DNA of 64,000 bases from Halobacteriovoraceae bacterium (lineage in GTDB: Bacteria > Bdellovibrionota > Bacteriovoracia > Bacteriovoracales > Bacteriovoracaceae): positions 372,001-436,000 of the forward strand of contig JACKAJ010000016.1 of the NCBI GenBank assembly GCA_020635135.1. Direction: 5' to 3'. Below are positions 1 to 9,912 of the stretch, one piece after another. The notes below the pieces were generated by a model. The model was given only the letters and a program-made list of their open reading frames with translations, was not told where the DNA came from and did not search any database. Both the position numbers and the translations under genes were made by a program. Positions within the stretch are counted from its first letter, which is position 1, and the number at the start of each line of letters is the position of its first letter.

Positions 1-910
1 TAATATCGGTGACGACGAAAGTCTCACAAGTGATTTGAAAATTGATCTCGGAGAGCCAGCAGTTCGAATTTACTCTGGAACCAATTATAACTGTGCACTT
101 CTCGCTAGTAAAAAGGTGAAGTGCTGGGGTGAAAATAACTCTGGACAACTGGGACTTGGGCACACCGCTAACATTGGCGACGATGAAACGAGTGATCAAT
201 TTGCTTATACCAATATTGGAAATTCTGTTCTTCAAATGGATATCTCGACAATCTCGAATCACTCTTGCGCAGCTTTAATTGATGGAAGTGTAAAGTGCTG
301 GGGAAATAATAACTTTGGGCAGCTAGGTTATGGGCACACGGACAATATTGGTGACGATGAATTCGTCGCCGATGAACCTGCCTTAAGTTTTAGTAGTAAA
401 GTTCTCCAGCTTGCAACAGGATTTTTGCACACTTGTGCTATCACAGAGGGTCAAAAAATTCATTGCTGGGGTTACAATGCCATCGGACAACTCGGTTCAG
501 GAGTTAATGAAATACTTGGTGATAATGAAGACGTCAGTCAATTATCTCCTGTGGCCTTAAGTGAAGAACTTCCCATGAAAACCGTGGCAACAGGAAATAA
601 CCACACTTGCTCAATTGGAGTTGATCACAAAGTTTATTGCTGGGGTCTGGGAGTGGCTGGGGCCCTCGGGCACGGGAATAAAATCAACATTGGAGACGAC
701 GAAGTTGCGACCCTTAGCAATTCTCTCGTTAATATTGAAGCTCAAGAGTTTAGCCAGATCAATGGCGGAGTCAATCATACGTGCGCACTCGAGAGACATG
801 AAGGAAAAGTTATCTGTTGGGGAGCTAACAATGCAGGACAGTTAGGACTTGGTCACACCAAAACGATTGGAGACAATGAAATTCCAAGTGTATTTGTAGA
901 ATTGAAATAA
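1..910 (+). CDS. RCC1-repeat protein, 5' end outside window
   Basis: The frame is open from base 2, so the gene begins before the window; a TTG at 35 is only an internal codon because the residues before it (NIGDDE...) already belong to a repeat. Five C-W-G-x-x-x-x-G-x-L-G-x-G blades are visible (CWGENNSGQLGLG, CWGNNNFGQLGYG, CWGYNAIGQLGSG, CWGLGVAGALGHG, CWGANNAGQLGLG), four of them followed by a GD(D/N)E-type acidic signature. This is the RCC1 / alpha-tubulin-suppressor beta-propeller pattern, common in exported proteins of predatory Deltaproteobacteria-like bacteria. It presumably mediates binding; ligand unknown. Its 3' end overlaps the convergent gene by 69 bp. Confidence 0.85.
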   Translation, partial: NIGDDESLTSDLKIDLGEPAVRIYSGTNYNCALLASKKVKCWGENNSGQLGLGHTANIGDDETSDQFAYTNIGNSVLQMDISTISNHSCAALIDGSVKCWGNNNFGQLGYGHTDNIGDDEFVADEPALSFSSKVLQLATGFLHTCAITEGQKIHCWGYNAIGQLGSGVNEILGDNEDVSQLSPVALSEELPMKTVATGNNHTCSIGVDHKVYCWGLGVAGALGHGNKINIGDDEVATLSNSLVNIEAQEFSQINGGVNHTCALERHEGKVICWGANNAGQLGLGHTKTIGDNEIPSVFVELK

Positions 911-2056
911 AAGAAATGCCATCAAAAATCCAAAAATTAAACTTGTTAAAAACCTATAAGAAATTTGTCCATTCACACGATAGGTGCAACTCGGAGAAAT
1001 ATCAGATTCTAAATCAACACTCCCGCTCGTAGTTGCAACATCGAGCGGGTCAAGAATTCCATCGGGAGTAGTAAAGCTCGCTGTCGTTATACCGTCTGGT
1101 GAAGTTATATTAAAGCTTCCTGTAAAGGTTCCACTTTCAGTATCCACTCGAAATAAACCATCAGATCCTTTTCCTCCCTTAGAACCTGCACCGTTGGTGT
1201 TTGTGGCCCCTCCTGAAATATCCACGCTCGCTGTTGTTGATGTTAATGTGCCCGCAGTCACGAGATAAATGGCACCTCCCGATCCACCTCCACCATTACC
1301 GCCTTCAACAACATTAGAAGTTCCGTCTTGTCCAATTCTCCCCTTGGCCCATAATTCAGCTGTTGCGGCTAAGCTTATATCTCCCTTAGAAACAATGACG
1401 AGAGAGCCCGATCCATTCCCGCCATCTCCTCCATCTCCAATGGCAAAACCTGTATCTCCTGAACCACCTGCTCCTCCGCCAACACCAGCTTGAAGAGTGG
1501 TGTTCAAACTCAAAGCACTGACAAATTGAGCGCCTGCAGCTCCACCAGCACCATTGGTCCCACCACCAACGTTGGCTCCAGCATCACCCGCTTCACCGAC
1601 CACTGAAAATCCGGCCCCACCGCCGCCGCCACCATCAGCAGCTAAGTTTGCTCCGAGATCGTCTCCAGTCTGTCCACCTTTTCCTTCTCCTCCCGTTGAA
1701 CCGACACCGTCTTGTAGAGTACAGATAATCCCACCCGTGTCACAGTCTCCCCCAGCGGTTCCGCCGGGACCTGGGTTAGTCGCCGTGGCCGAGACATCAA
1801 TTCTTCCAGCGATATTGACACTTCCTTGGACTCTCAACTGCACTACGGAAGTTACTTGGGTGAGATCAAAAGTTATGATAACCCCTGAAGCGATCGTGAG
1901 ATCATCACAATTCCAAATGGCTTTGGTGAGAACTTGGCTTGTGCTCCAATTGCAATCATCTGTAGCGTCGCCATAACTTAAATAGGCAAATGATGACTGG
2001 CTTAAAAAAAAGCAAACAACAGCTGTCAGGTAATAACGGAGATAAACTAAGCACAT
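842..2056 (-). CDS. Exported glycine-rich protein with C-terminal membrane segment
   Basis: 404 aa. The N-terminus is a clear signal peptide (hydrophobic run, then SQSSFA before YLSYGD). Residues about 85-300 are very glycine-rich (GGGGGGAG, GGTNGAGGAAG, GGNGGGGSGG). One hydrophobic helix sits near the C-terminus (FLTSLIFGFLMAFLLFQFY) followed by a short basic tail, so the protein is probably surface-exposed and anchored by that helix. No enzymatic motif is visible. The high-GC glycine stretch produces long false frames on the other strand. Convergent with, and overlapping, the RCC1 gene. Confidence 0.75.
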   Translation of the reverse strand: MCLVYLRYYLTAVVCFFLSQSSFAYLSYGDATDDCNWSTSQVLTKAIWNCDDLTIASGVIITFDLTQVTSVVQLRVQGSVNIAGRIDVSATATNPGPGGTAGGDCDTGGIICTLQDGVGSTGGEGKGGQTGDDLGANLAADGGGGGGAGFSVVGEAGDAGANVGGGTNGAGGAAGAQFVSALSLNTTLQAGVGGGAGGSGDTGFAIGDGGDGGNGSGSLVIVSKGDISLAATAELWAKGRIGQDGTSNVVEGGNGGGGSGGAIYLVTAGTLTSTTASVDISGGATNTNGAGSKGGKGSDGLFRVDTESGTFTGSFNITSPDGITTASFTTPDGILDPLDVATTSGSVDLESDISPSCTYRVNGQISYRFLTSLIFGFLMAFLLFQFYKYTWNFIVSNRFGVTKS

Positions 2057-2116
2057 AAAGAAATTCTAAAACCTAATTGGGCCTATTACTAGGGATTCTT
2101 TAGAATTCTTCAGCGT

Positions 2117-2599
2117 TTATAAATACATTTCCATCTTATAACAGGTGAGATCAGCACCTCTAATGTTGAGTGTTTGATCTTCAATGCAATTAAAACCCAT
2201 TTTTTCATAAAAAGGTTTTGCCGTTTTAGTCCCCGATATGATGCATTTGTTACAGTTATACTTTTTTAAATAATCTAAAGATTTTTCAATAACTTTTCTT
2301 CCATAACCTTGTCCGGCAATTTCTTTTGTGAAATACAAACCTTTAATCTCTCCGACACTATTTCCGTGGACACAGGCATGGCAAAAACCTTCAATTTTAT
2401 TATTTTTCTCTAAAACCAGATGAAATTCTTTGTTAACTGAGCATTCCCAAATATCAGAGCTATAATTTATACTCGACCAGCATTTAATTTGATTTTCATC
2501 ATAATCCTTGGAACAAAGTTCAAGAATTGATCTCCGATGAGCATCCATCACTTCATTCAAGTCTTCTAGTTTTGATTTTCTAATAATAACTTTATCCAC
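2117..2599 (-). CDS. GNAT-family N-acetyltransferase
   Basis: 160 aa, normal length for a single-domain GNAT. The N-terminus IIRKSKLEDL is the usual first strand and helix. The acetyl-CoA motif A is GEIKGLYFTKEIAGQGYGRK, with the Q-G-Y-G-R pyrophosphate loop, and the C-terminal PFYEKMGF is the typical motif B. It should transfer an acetyl group to an amine on an unknown small molecule or protein. It stands alone between a convergent-side gene and the divergent ABC-F gene. Confidence 0.85.
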   Translation of the reverse strand: MDKVIIRKSKLEDLNEVMDAHRRSILELCSKDYDENQIKCWSSINYSSDIWECSVNKEFHLVLEKNNKIEGFCHACVHGNSVGEIKGLYFTKEIAGQGYGRKVIEKSLDYLKKYNCNKCIISGTKTAKPFYEKMGFNCIEDQTLNIRGADLTCYKMEMYL

Positions 2600-2757
2600 A
2601 AAATTAACCCTTTAAAATGATTATACTTCGAATGATATTACTCTATTTCGAGTAAGCCTGCCAATAGTGACCGTTATCCGACATTTCCAGACTATAGATT
2701 TGAAAAACTAATGGATCTCTTGTATACCCATTAGAAAAAAATTAATAAAGTAAAGCG

Positions 2758-4638
2758 ATGAGTATTTTACTAACCCTCCAAAATTTAAACCTAACCTTTG
2801 GCGAAAAAGTCATCTTTGATCATGCTGAGTTGACTATCCATAAAGGCGACCGCATCGGACTCATCGGACTCAACGGCCAAGGGAAAAGCACTCTTTTTAA
2901 TATCCTTCAGGAGAAAATTCGTCCTGATATCTCGACTCCCGCTTTTGCCTACGATAAAAGTAATGAACACTTTGATATTTTCCTAGTACCACAAGAATTA
3001 AATATCAAAGACTATAAAGACTTAAGCATCGAAAATTATTACCTCGCCTTCTATCCAGAACTTTATCGAATTCACAAGCAGCTTCAAGAAGACTACAGCC
3101 AAACTGATCTTTTTGAAAAATTCGAGCAACTTAAAGGTTGGGAAATCCAAAACTCTTACGTGAGCTATTTAAAAGGTTTTGGAATGGATCAACTCGATCG
3201 CAGCATTGAGAACTTAAGTGGTGGTGAAAAAAGAAAAATGGCCATCAGCATTGGGCTCAGTAGCCAAGCAGAACTGATCCTCTGGGACGAGCCCACTAAC
3301 CATTTAGACATTGAGACAATTGAGCGCATAGAAGACGAACTTCTCACATCCAAAAAAACTTTTATGATCATTAGCCACGATCGCTATTTGCTCAATCACA
3401 CCACGGATCGCATTTTTCATATCGAGCGCGGAAAAATCACCAATTTCAAAGGAACCTATCTCGATTACTTAGAATACCTTGATGAAAGAGAAGCAGAACT
3501 CAAAAAGAATCTCGATAAGCTTGAAAATCGCCATCGTCGAGAGCTCGCATGGATGCACCAGGGGATCAAAGCGCGCGGGACTCGGTCCAAAAAAAGAGTG
3601 GAGGGCTTTCACAATATCCAAGAGGGAATTAAAGAAATAAAAAGTAAAGTCAAACAAGTTGTCGATCTCGATTTACAACACAGTGGACGAAAATCAAAAA
3701 TTCTTCTCACAATTGAAGACGGATCTTTCTCTTATGGGGATCGCTCAATCTTTGAAAGTATCAACTTGATTGTAACGAAGAAAAATAAAATTGCCTTGAT
3801 GGGTCCCAACGGGGCCGGAAAAACAACCCTCATCAAAATCATGCAAGAGCAACTTAAACTCACCAGTGGTCATCAAAAAAACCTTGATGGGCTTAAAATG
3901 ATCGTCTTTGATCAAAATCGCGCCAGTCTTGATGATAATAAAACTCCGATGGAATTTCTGGGCGAAGGAAATGACTTTGTAACTCTCGGAAATGGTCAGA
4001 AAAAACATATCACTTCCTATTTGAGCGATTTTCTCTTTGATAGCAATCAAGCTTATAGGCCAATTTCCACACTATCTGGCGGAGAGAAGAATCGTTTGCA
4101 GCTGGCGAATTTTATGAAGCAAGCAGCTGACTTGTGGGTCTTCGATGAACCCACTAACGATTTAGATATTGAAACCATTGAGCTCCTTGAAAAAGAACTC
4201 AAAAGTTACGATGCTGCAGTCATTATTATTAGTCACGACCGGGCCTTTCTCGATAACACTTGTAAAACCACCTGGATAATAAACGATAAGAACGTCGAAG
4301 TTTTCACTGGTGGTTATACTCAAGTTGCTCCCTATCTTCATGCTTTGGAACTCCAAAAAAATCAACCCGACGAAAAAAGAACTGAGACTCAAAAATCCAA
4401 AGATGAAAATAAGCTCACCTACGCTGACAAAAAACGCTTAACAGTGATTGAAGACGAAATTCATCGTGCGGAACTAGCTCTAGATAAAATCAATGAAAGT
4501 TTAGCAGCTTTTGATTTTGGGGATATGAATCCAGAGACCCGCGAACAATATGAGAGTCTCAATAGCGATAAGTCCAAGTCTGAACAGGAAGTCGAAGAGC
4601 TGTATCGGGAATGGGAAGAATTGAGTAATAAACAGTGA
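2758..4638 (+). CDS. uup: ABC-F family ATPase, Uup type
   Basis: 626 aa, two fused ABC ATPase domains and no membrane segment. Walker A motifs are GLNGQGKS (about residue 37) and GPNGAGKT (about 349). Signatures are LSGGEKRKMA and LSGGEKNRLQ, and both Walker B boxes read DEPTN. After the second domain a charged C-terminal region (about 545-626) is predicted coiled coil, which is what distinguishes Uup from EttA. Uup-type ABC-F proteins act on ribosomes and on DNA/replication intermediates in the cytoplasm. The start is the ATG after AAAGCG. Confidence 0.9.
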   Translation: MSILLTLQNLNLTFGEKVIFDHAELTIHKGDRIGLIGLNGQGKSTLFNILQEKIRPDISTPAFAYDKSNEHFDIFLVPQELNIKDYKDLSIENYYLAFYPELYRIHKQLQEDYSQTDLFEKFEQLKGWEIQNSYVSYLKGFGMDQLDRSIENLSGGEKRKMAISIGLSSQAELILWDEPTNHLDIETIERIEDELLTSKKTFMIISHDRYLLNHTTDRIFHIERGKITNFKGTYLDYLEYLDEREAELKKNLDKLENRHRRELAWMHQGIKARGTRSKKRVEGFHNIQEGIKEIKSKVKQVVDLDLQHSGRKSKILLTIEDGSFSYGDRSIFESINLIVTKKNKIALMGPNGAGKTTLIKIMQEQLKLTSGHQKNLDGLKMIVFDQNRASLDDNKTPMEFLGEGNDFVTLGNGQKKHITSYLSDFLFDSNQAYRPISTLSGGEKNRLQLANFMKQAADLWVFDEPTNDLDIETIELLEKELKSYDAAVIIISHDRAFLDNTCKTTWIINDKNVEVFTGGYTQVAPYLHALELQKNQPDEKRTETQKSKDENKLTYADKKRLTVIEDEIHRAELALDKINESLAAFDFGDMNPETREQYESLNSDKSKSEQEVEELYREWEELSNKQ

Positions 4639-4641
4639 AAT

Positions 4642-4667
4642 CGCCATAGCCTTAAAAAACTATGGCG
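4642..4667. terminator. Intergenic hairpin between convergent genes
   Basis: A perfect 8-bp stem (CGCCATAG / CTATGGCG) with a 10-nt loop lies between the stop codons of the ABC-F gene and the M3 peptidase gene. There is no strong T-run on either side, so it is a plausible bidirectional terminator rather than a classic one. Confidence 0.5.
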
Positions 4668-4688
4668 CACAGATATTTAAACTAAAAT

Positions 4689-6878
4689 CTAATTCAAACC
4701 TTTTCTTTTTAATAGTGGAGTAATGTCAGCGGAGTGCCCTCTAAAATCTACAAACATTCCAACCGGATCACGGCTCCCACCGCGCGAGAGAAGTTTGTTT
4801 CTAAAGATGTCTCCATTTTCTCGCTTGAGCCCACCTTTTTCGTGAAACCACTCAACGGTATCAGCATCAAGCACTTCACTCCAAATATAGGAATAGTAAC
4901 CAGCGGCATACCCAGCAGCAATGTGCGAGAAATAAGGAGTTCGATATCTCACCGGAACAACATTCATCAAAACACCTTCAGACTTGAGGGCATTTTTTTC
5001 AAAATCCACCAACTCATCTGCGCTTGGAATTTGATCGAGAGTCAACTGATGCCAAGACAAATCAAGAAGTGCAGCGGCTAAGTAAGAAGTTGTATCGTAA
5101 CCTTGATTAAATTTTTGGCTCGCTAAAACTTTATCGAGAAGTTCTGTCGGCATTGGCGCGCCTGTTTGATAGTGAATGGCATAGTTCTTTAAAACTTCCG
5201 GCCACACGGCCCACATTTCGTTCACTTGAGAGGGGTATTCAACAAAGTCACTCGGCACCGATGTTCCTGAGAAAGAAGGAAACTGCACATTGGATAACAT
5301 TCCATGCAAAGCATGACCAAATTCATGAAACAATGTTGTTACTTCATAAAAAGAGAGAAGCGTTGGCTCGTCTTTCCCTACTGGTTTTTTAATATTGAGG
5401 TGATTGGCAACCACTGGGTGTGTTCCCATCAATTTAGATTGAGAGACATAGGAGCTCATCCAAGCACCCCCTTGTTTATTCCCTCTTGCATAGGGATCAA
5501 AAACAAACAAGGCCATTGATTTCCCATCGTAATCAAAGACTTCATAGACGCGAACATCTTCTTGGTAAGTTGGAAAATCTTCTCTTTTCTTGAAAGACAA
5601 TCCGTAAAGTTTATTGGCTGCAAAAAAAGCACCATTAATGAGGACAGAATCTAATTCAAAATAAGGAGCTAGCTGAGACTCATCAAAGTTGTGAATCTTT
5701 TTTCTTACCTTTTCAGCATAGTAGGCCCAGTCCCAAGCCTCTAATTCAAAGTTTTTCCCATCATCAACGATGGCCTGCTGTAAGACCTCAGCTTCTTTTT
5801 TGGCATTGGCCACCGCTTTAGGAGCTAGTTTAGAGAGCATTCCCTTGGCAGCCTCCACAGTCTTCGCTGTTTGTTCATCGAGAACGTACGCGGCATGGGT
5901 TTTATAACCAAGCAGTTTTGCTTTTTCAGCACGAAGCTTGATCATCTCAATAAAAGTTTCTCTGTTATCAAACTCGTTGCCTCGACTACCTCGGGCCAGT
6001 GAAGCTTTATAAATTTTTTCTCGCAAATCTCTATTTTCAAGTTCTGCAAGAATGGGTTGCGGGCTGGTATTCACAAGAGTGATCACAAACTTACCATCGA
6101 GGCCTCGACTTTTTGCTTCGGCAGCTGCTTGATTAATACTTTTTTCAGAGAGACCTCTAAGTTCTTCTTTACTCTCGACAACAACGGCAGAATCATTCAC
6201 TTCATTGAGCACATTTTGATCGAATTGATCTTGAAAAACAGCAAACTCAACATTGATTTCTTTAACTCTTTTTTTCTCATCTTCACTTAAAAGAGCTCCG
6301 GCTCGAACAAATCGCCGATATGATTCTTCGATCAGTCTCATTTCTTCTTCGTTTAATCCCAAATTTTTTCTTTTCTTATAAATTTCTGAGACTCGAGAAA
6401 ATAATTTTTTATTTAAATTTATTTTATCTGAATGAGAGGCATATAACGGTGCCACTTTTTTGTTGATGGCATCTATTTCATCATTTGTATTTGCAGACTT
6501 CAAAGCATAAAAGACACTTTCTACTCGGTGTAGTAACTGTCCGGTTTTTTCCATGGCAACGATGGTATTAGCGAATGTAGGAGTCTCAGTTTGGTTTGCG
6601 ATCGCCTCAACCTCTTGAATCTCTTGCTTGAATCCACATTCAAAAGCGCTTAAAAAATCCGAATCTTCAATTTTATCAAATTCTGGATAACCATACTGTA
6701 AGCTACTTGGCTCAAAAAATGGATTGTCATTGGTGCTAGCACAATCTTTGCTTTCGAGTTTTGGAAAAGATTTAACGGGACCTGCCTTATTGTTGTGATC
6801 ACCACAACCATTAAAGATTAAAAAAACACTCAATAAGCCTAGTAAATTTTGCATAACTTTAGAACTCCTTTTAAGCAC
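4689..6878 (-). CDS. M3-family zinc oligopeptidase, exported lipoprotein
   Basis: 729 aa. The zinc site HEFGH is at about residues 518-522, inside the family sequence LFHEFGHALHGML, with the downstream S-G-T-S-V-P-S-D-F-V-E-Y-P-S-Q block of peptidyl-dipeptidase Dcp / oligopeptidase A. The N-terminus is hydrophobic and ends in FNGC, a lipobox-like cysteine, so it is probably an envelope lipoprotein rather than cytosolic. An internal ATG (MQNLLGLL) would give a more normal signal peptide and may be the real start. It should cleave short peptides, useful for digesting imported or prey protein. Confidence 0.9.
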   Translation of the reverse strand: MLKRSSKVMQNLLGLLSVFLIFNGCGDHNNKAGPVKSFPKLESKDCASTNDNPFFEPSSLQYGYPEFDKIEDSDFLSAFECGFKQEIQEVEAIANQTETPTFANTIVAMEKTGQLLHRVESVFYALKSANTNDEIDAINKKVAPLYASHSDKINLNKKLFSRVSEIYKKRKNLGLNEEEMRLIEESYRRFVRAGALLSEDEKKRVKEINVEFAVFQDQFDQNVLNEVNDSAVVVESKEELRGLSEKSINQAAAEAKSRGLDGKFVITLVNTSPQPILAELENRDLREKIYKASLARGSRGNEFDNRETFIEMIKLRAEKAKLLGYKTHAAYVLDEQTAKTVEAAKGMLSKLAPKAVANAKKEAEVLQQAIVDDGKNFELEAWDWAYYAEKVRKKIHNFDESQLAPYFELDSVLINGAFFAANKLYGLSFKKREDFPTYQEDVRVYEVFDYDGKSMALFVFDPYARGNKQGGAWMSSYVSQSKLMGTHPVVANHLNIKKPVGKDEPTLLSFYEVTTLFHEFGHALHGMLSNVQFPSFSGTSVPSDFVEYPSQVNEMWAVWPEVLKNYAIHYQTGAPMPTELLDKVLASQKFNQGYDTTSYLAAALLDLSWHQLTLDQIPSADELVDFEKNALKSEGVLMNVVPVRYRTPYFSHIAAGYAAGYYSYIWSEVLDADTVEWFHEKGGLKRENGDIFRNKLLSRGGSRDPVGMFVDFRGHSADITPLLKRKGLN

Positions 6879-7119
6879 ATAAATTCCATCCAGATAACTA
6901 TAGTCAGGTGCTTATTGAATTGCAAAAAAGGGCTTGAGACCAAAGACCCGTGTAAACTGGATATATTTACCCTCCCCCTAACTCTTACGAAGCGTTTGTC
7001 GCTGGAATGCTTGCTGTATTTATCTAATTAAATTTTTCCAACTAAAACGCTTCAGTACCATTTTACCCTTCCACACTGAACTTCCTCAAAAAGCAAAGTT
7101 ACAGAGCCGAAAGAGAACT

Positions 7120-8562
7120 ATGCGAATTTTCACACTTCTCGTTGCGATTCAGTTTCTTTTTTCACCACTATCAAATGCTATCGCAGCTCAAAAAATCGCC
7201 TGTCCTGGATTTTTTGATGAAAAGAGATTTACACTAGAATCTCAACTCTCAGACATTACTCATACTGCCTTGGAAGAATTCCAAGCTGGTAAGCTTTGGA
7301 CAGAAATTCACAAAAGTTTTAAAGGTTTTACATCTCACGCTATAGAGAGATTAATTCTTGAAATTGCGTCTGAGTATAAAATTCCCAAAATGAACTATAC
7401 CTATAACGTTAAAGTCGGCAACAAAAAAGAAACCTTTAAAAGTCTTGAAGATTTTTTTACTCATTATGACATAACTGAAGATACCAAGAAATTTTATCAT
7501 ATTAATGATACAGGAAAAGTCTATATTGATGGTCCGTCTTATTCTTACTGGGCCATTGGTAGAGATATTCAATCAGAACTCGAACTTGCACTTTTGGAAA
7601 GTCTCCGTTTGCTTGATCCCCAAATAACCGATCCTGTCGAAATAAGAAACATCATTATCAACATCTTTGATAAAAATGCGAAAAATTGGATAAAAAAATA
7701 TAATAAATTTTTGCCTAATCGATTTAATTATACCCAGTATTGGGAAAAAACGCCTCCCTATTTGAAAGAAGCTCGCTTCATCCCTATCAAGAAAATTATT
7801 GAAGAAGTTATAAAAAGTAGCGGACAAGAAAATAAACAAGTCGTCTTCGACGTTCTCGATAAAATGTATGGCGAGATTAAAGCACTTCAGAAAAATATTG
7901 ATCTCAACACCATCAATCTGATTGAAGACGATCTCTTTCAAAGTAGCAATCGCTTTCAACTTTATAATTCCAAGTTTTATGAACCCAGCGCCGTTTATAT
8001 TTCTTTGAGCAATGTAAAAAAAGAAGGGACCTATCATTATTCTCTTACTGTTGGTGATAAAAGATTTGATGGCTTTCCCAATTTTAGTAAGCCAAGATTT
8101 ATGATTTCCAAAAATGGGAAACCTAAATCTATCGGGAATGGCATGATTTTTAAAATCAATTTACCTGAAGAAGCGATTTTTAAATTAGATAATTTCCTTT
8201 TTAAAAAGGGAAATAAAATTAGACAACTCTCTTGCCTCCATAGCATTTGCAAAATTCTGGATACAATCGATCTTCAAATCGGAGATAGCAGTAAACCCAT
8301 TAGAGCAAAAAGAATTTTTGATGGTTTGCTTGAAGGAGATGTTACTTTCCGAGGAGAAAAACTTGGCAAAGAAAATATCGACTATTTAGCGACTTCTGAA
8401 GCTGCCTTTGATTATATTTTGCAAAGATCAGAAACAGTCGACCAAGAAATGAAAAATAAAATCAGTCATGACATAATACTCTCAATTGTTGTCGTAGCCT
8501 TTGTCAGCGGGGTCGTAGCCTATGGTGTTTATGTTAAAAATTCCAATGACAAAACTAAGTAA
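7120..8562 (+). CDS. Exported protein of unknown function with C-terminal membrane helix
   Basis: 480 aa. Signal peptide at 1-22 (LLVAIQFLFSPLSNAIAA). Long charged mixed alpha/beta body, and a hydrophobic helix near the C-terminus (IILSIVVVAFVSGVVAYGVYV) followed by a short tail. I recognise no family and see no catalytic motif. It stands alone, divergent from the M3 peptidase across a 240-bp gap that holds no gene. Confidence 0.7.
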   Translation: MRIFTLLVAIQFLFSPLSNAIAAQKIACPGFFDEKRFTLESQLSDITHTALEEFQAGKLWTEIHKSFKGFTSHAIERLILEIASEYKIPKMNYTYNVKVGNKKETFKSLEDFFTHYDITEDTKKFYHINDTGKVYIDGPSYSYWAIGRDIQSELELALLESLRLLDPQITDPVEIRNIIINIFDKNAKNWIKKYNKFLPNRFNYTQYWEKTPPYLKEARFIPIKKIIEEVIKSSGQENKQVVFDVLDKMYGEIKALQKNIDLNTINLIEDDLFQSSNRFQLYNSKFYEPSAVYISLSNVKKEGTYHYSLTVGDKRFDGFPNFSKPRFMISKNGKPKSIGNGMIFKINLPEEAIFKLDNFLFKKGNKIRQLSCLHSICKILDTIDLQIGDSSKPIRAKRIFDGLLEGDVTFRGEKLGKENIDYLATSEAAFDYILQRSETVDQEMKNKISHDIILSIVVVAFVSGVVAYGVYVKNSNDKTK

Positions 8563-8602
8563 CTTATGATTTATAATACACAATCAATGATATACATTAT
8601 AA

Positions 8603-9121
8603 CTACTCTTTAGTACAAGTCTCTCTTGCAAAATGGTTTTCCATATAAGGATGAGAGGACACATCACTGCGAACGACCAGCAAGGTTTTCTCATCTATTC
8701 GCATAAACTCAGTTCTTCCAATTGAAAAATTAGTCGCAATAACTTCTTCACCTCGATAAATTTCTGACCTTTCACTTACACTCACCATGATCAATGTTCC
8801 CATTGGCGAACAATAGCTCAGACCCTCTTTCTTCAATTCCGCTGTTTGATCCGGGAGCACTCCTTGATCCTGAATTTTAGCCCTAACTTCTTGACCGCTA
8901 AAAAGATAAGTGACTGATGTCGCATCTCGATTGGCTTCCTCGATCTTCCATCCCGACATTTTGGCATCATCTCTACTTGGCCAGGGAAAAGTATTTGGAG
9001 AGAGCATGGATCTCATGAAATTTTCAGAACACTTCCAATCACCGGTTAGATCAGGACAACTGTTTGCGAACAAGTTATGAGTTAAAATTAATAAACTTAG
9101 CAAAAATATTTTATTTTTCAT
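8603..9121 (-). CDS. Small exported protein, unknown function
   Basis: 172 aa. Signal peptide ending LFA before NSCPDL. The mature part begins CPDLTGDWKC, has four cysteines in all, and is rich in beta-strand-like sequence; the opening G-D-W resembles the first strand of small lipocalin-like barrels, but that is only a resemblance. Followed downstream by an AT-rich gap of 133 bp towards the next exported gene. Confidence 0.65.
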   Translation of the reverse strand: MKNKIFLLSLLILTHNLFANSCPDLTGDWKCSENFMRSMLSPNTFPWPSRDDAKMSGWKIEEANRDATSVTYLFSGQEVRAKIQDQGVLPDQTAELKKEGLSYCSPMGTLIMVSVSERSEIYRGEEVIATNFSIGRTEFMRIDEKTLLVVRSDVSSHPYMENHFARETCTKE

Positions 9122-9254
9122 TAAATTTCCTTTGAGAATGGTCTCTATTCCGATCTATGCAATCGTACCTATATTTTCAACTATGTCCACTACAATTCAC
9201 TTTTATTATCATAAAAAACTAATTTTTTATTTTTTTTAATTACGAACCAGTATT

Positions 9255-9761
9255 CTATCTGATTTCAATAACCCTAAAATGCTCTTGTTGACTCATATAA
9301 AATGAAGATTGCTTGTGAAAATCTTTATCACAATTCACAAAAACTTCAGTAACATTAACGATTCCATCATGCCGGACCATCGCTAAATATTCCGGAAGAA
9401 ATTCCTGCATATCATCTGATAGCTTTTGAAGAGCAGACGTAAAGATGGGATTAATGGAGACATCATCGATGAGAGGTATTGAACTATACTCTTCCCTTAA
9501 AATAAACGTTCTATCTTTTTTCTTGGTAACAAACACAGAGAGTACTGATTCTGTGCTAAGAGCACTAGAAGAAGAGACAAAGGCACTTTCATAAATTTTT
9601 AAGACATGGTCATCAAAAAGATGCCCCTCCCTTGGATCATAATTCTGATAAGCTTTATTCTGTTTAAAAGAAATGATACATTGAAGGATTAAGCCTTCAT
9701 CTATTGCCAAGGCAGAGAAGCTTGATAATAAAATTGCAAATCCTGTGATTAAGTACATCAT
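9255..9761 (-). CDS. Small exported protein, unknown function
   Basis: 168 aa with a signal peptide (MMYLITGFAILLSSFSALA, then IDEG). The mature protein has two cysteines (CIISF near the N-terminus and NCDKD near the C-terminus) that could pair. No recognised motif. Same orientation as the neighbour at 8603-9121; together they look like a pair of envelope proteins. Confidence 0.65.
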   Translation of the reverse strand: MMYLITGFAILLSSFSALAIDEGLILQCIISFKQNKAYQNYDPREGHLFDDHVLKIYESAFVSSSSALSTESVLSVFVTKKKDRTFILREEYSSIPLIDDVSINPIFTSALQKLSDDMQEFLPEYLAMVRHDGIVNVTEVFVNCDKDFHKQSSFYMSQQEHFRVIEIR

Positions 9762-9912
9762 GCTCTTCTAATATCTCTATTCAGTCTTAAATGCGAGGGC
9801 AACTGTTTAATTTACAAAATTGTGCTTGTCGATTTGTAAAATCTACACAGTTAACCTATCAAAATTGGTTCTGGAAATTAATTCTAAAAGATCGAGAAAA
9901 CCTCATGTCATG

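Noticed and set aside
984..1976. Three proline-rich plus-strand frames
   Set aside because: Shadows of the glycine-rich gene on the other strand (GGN codons read as CCN).
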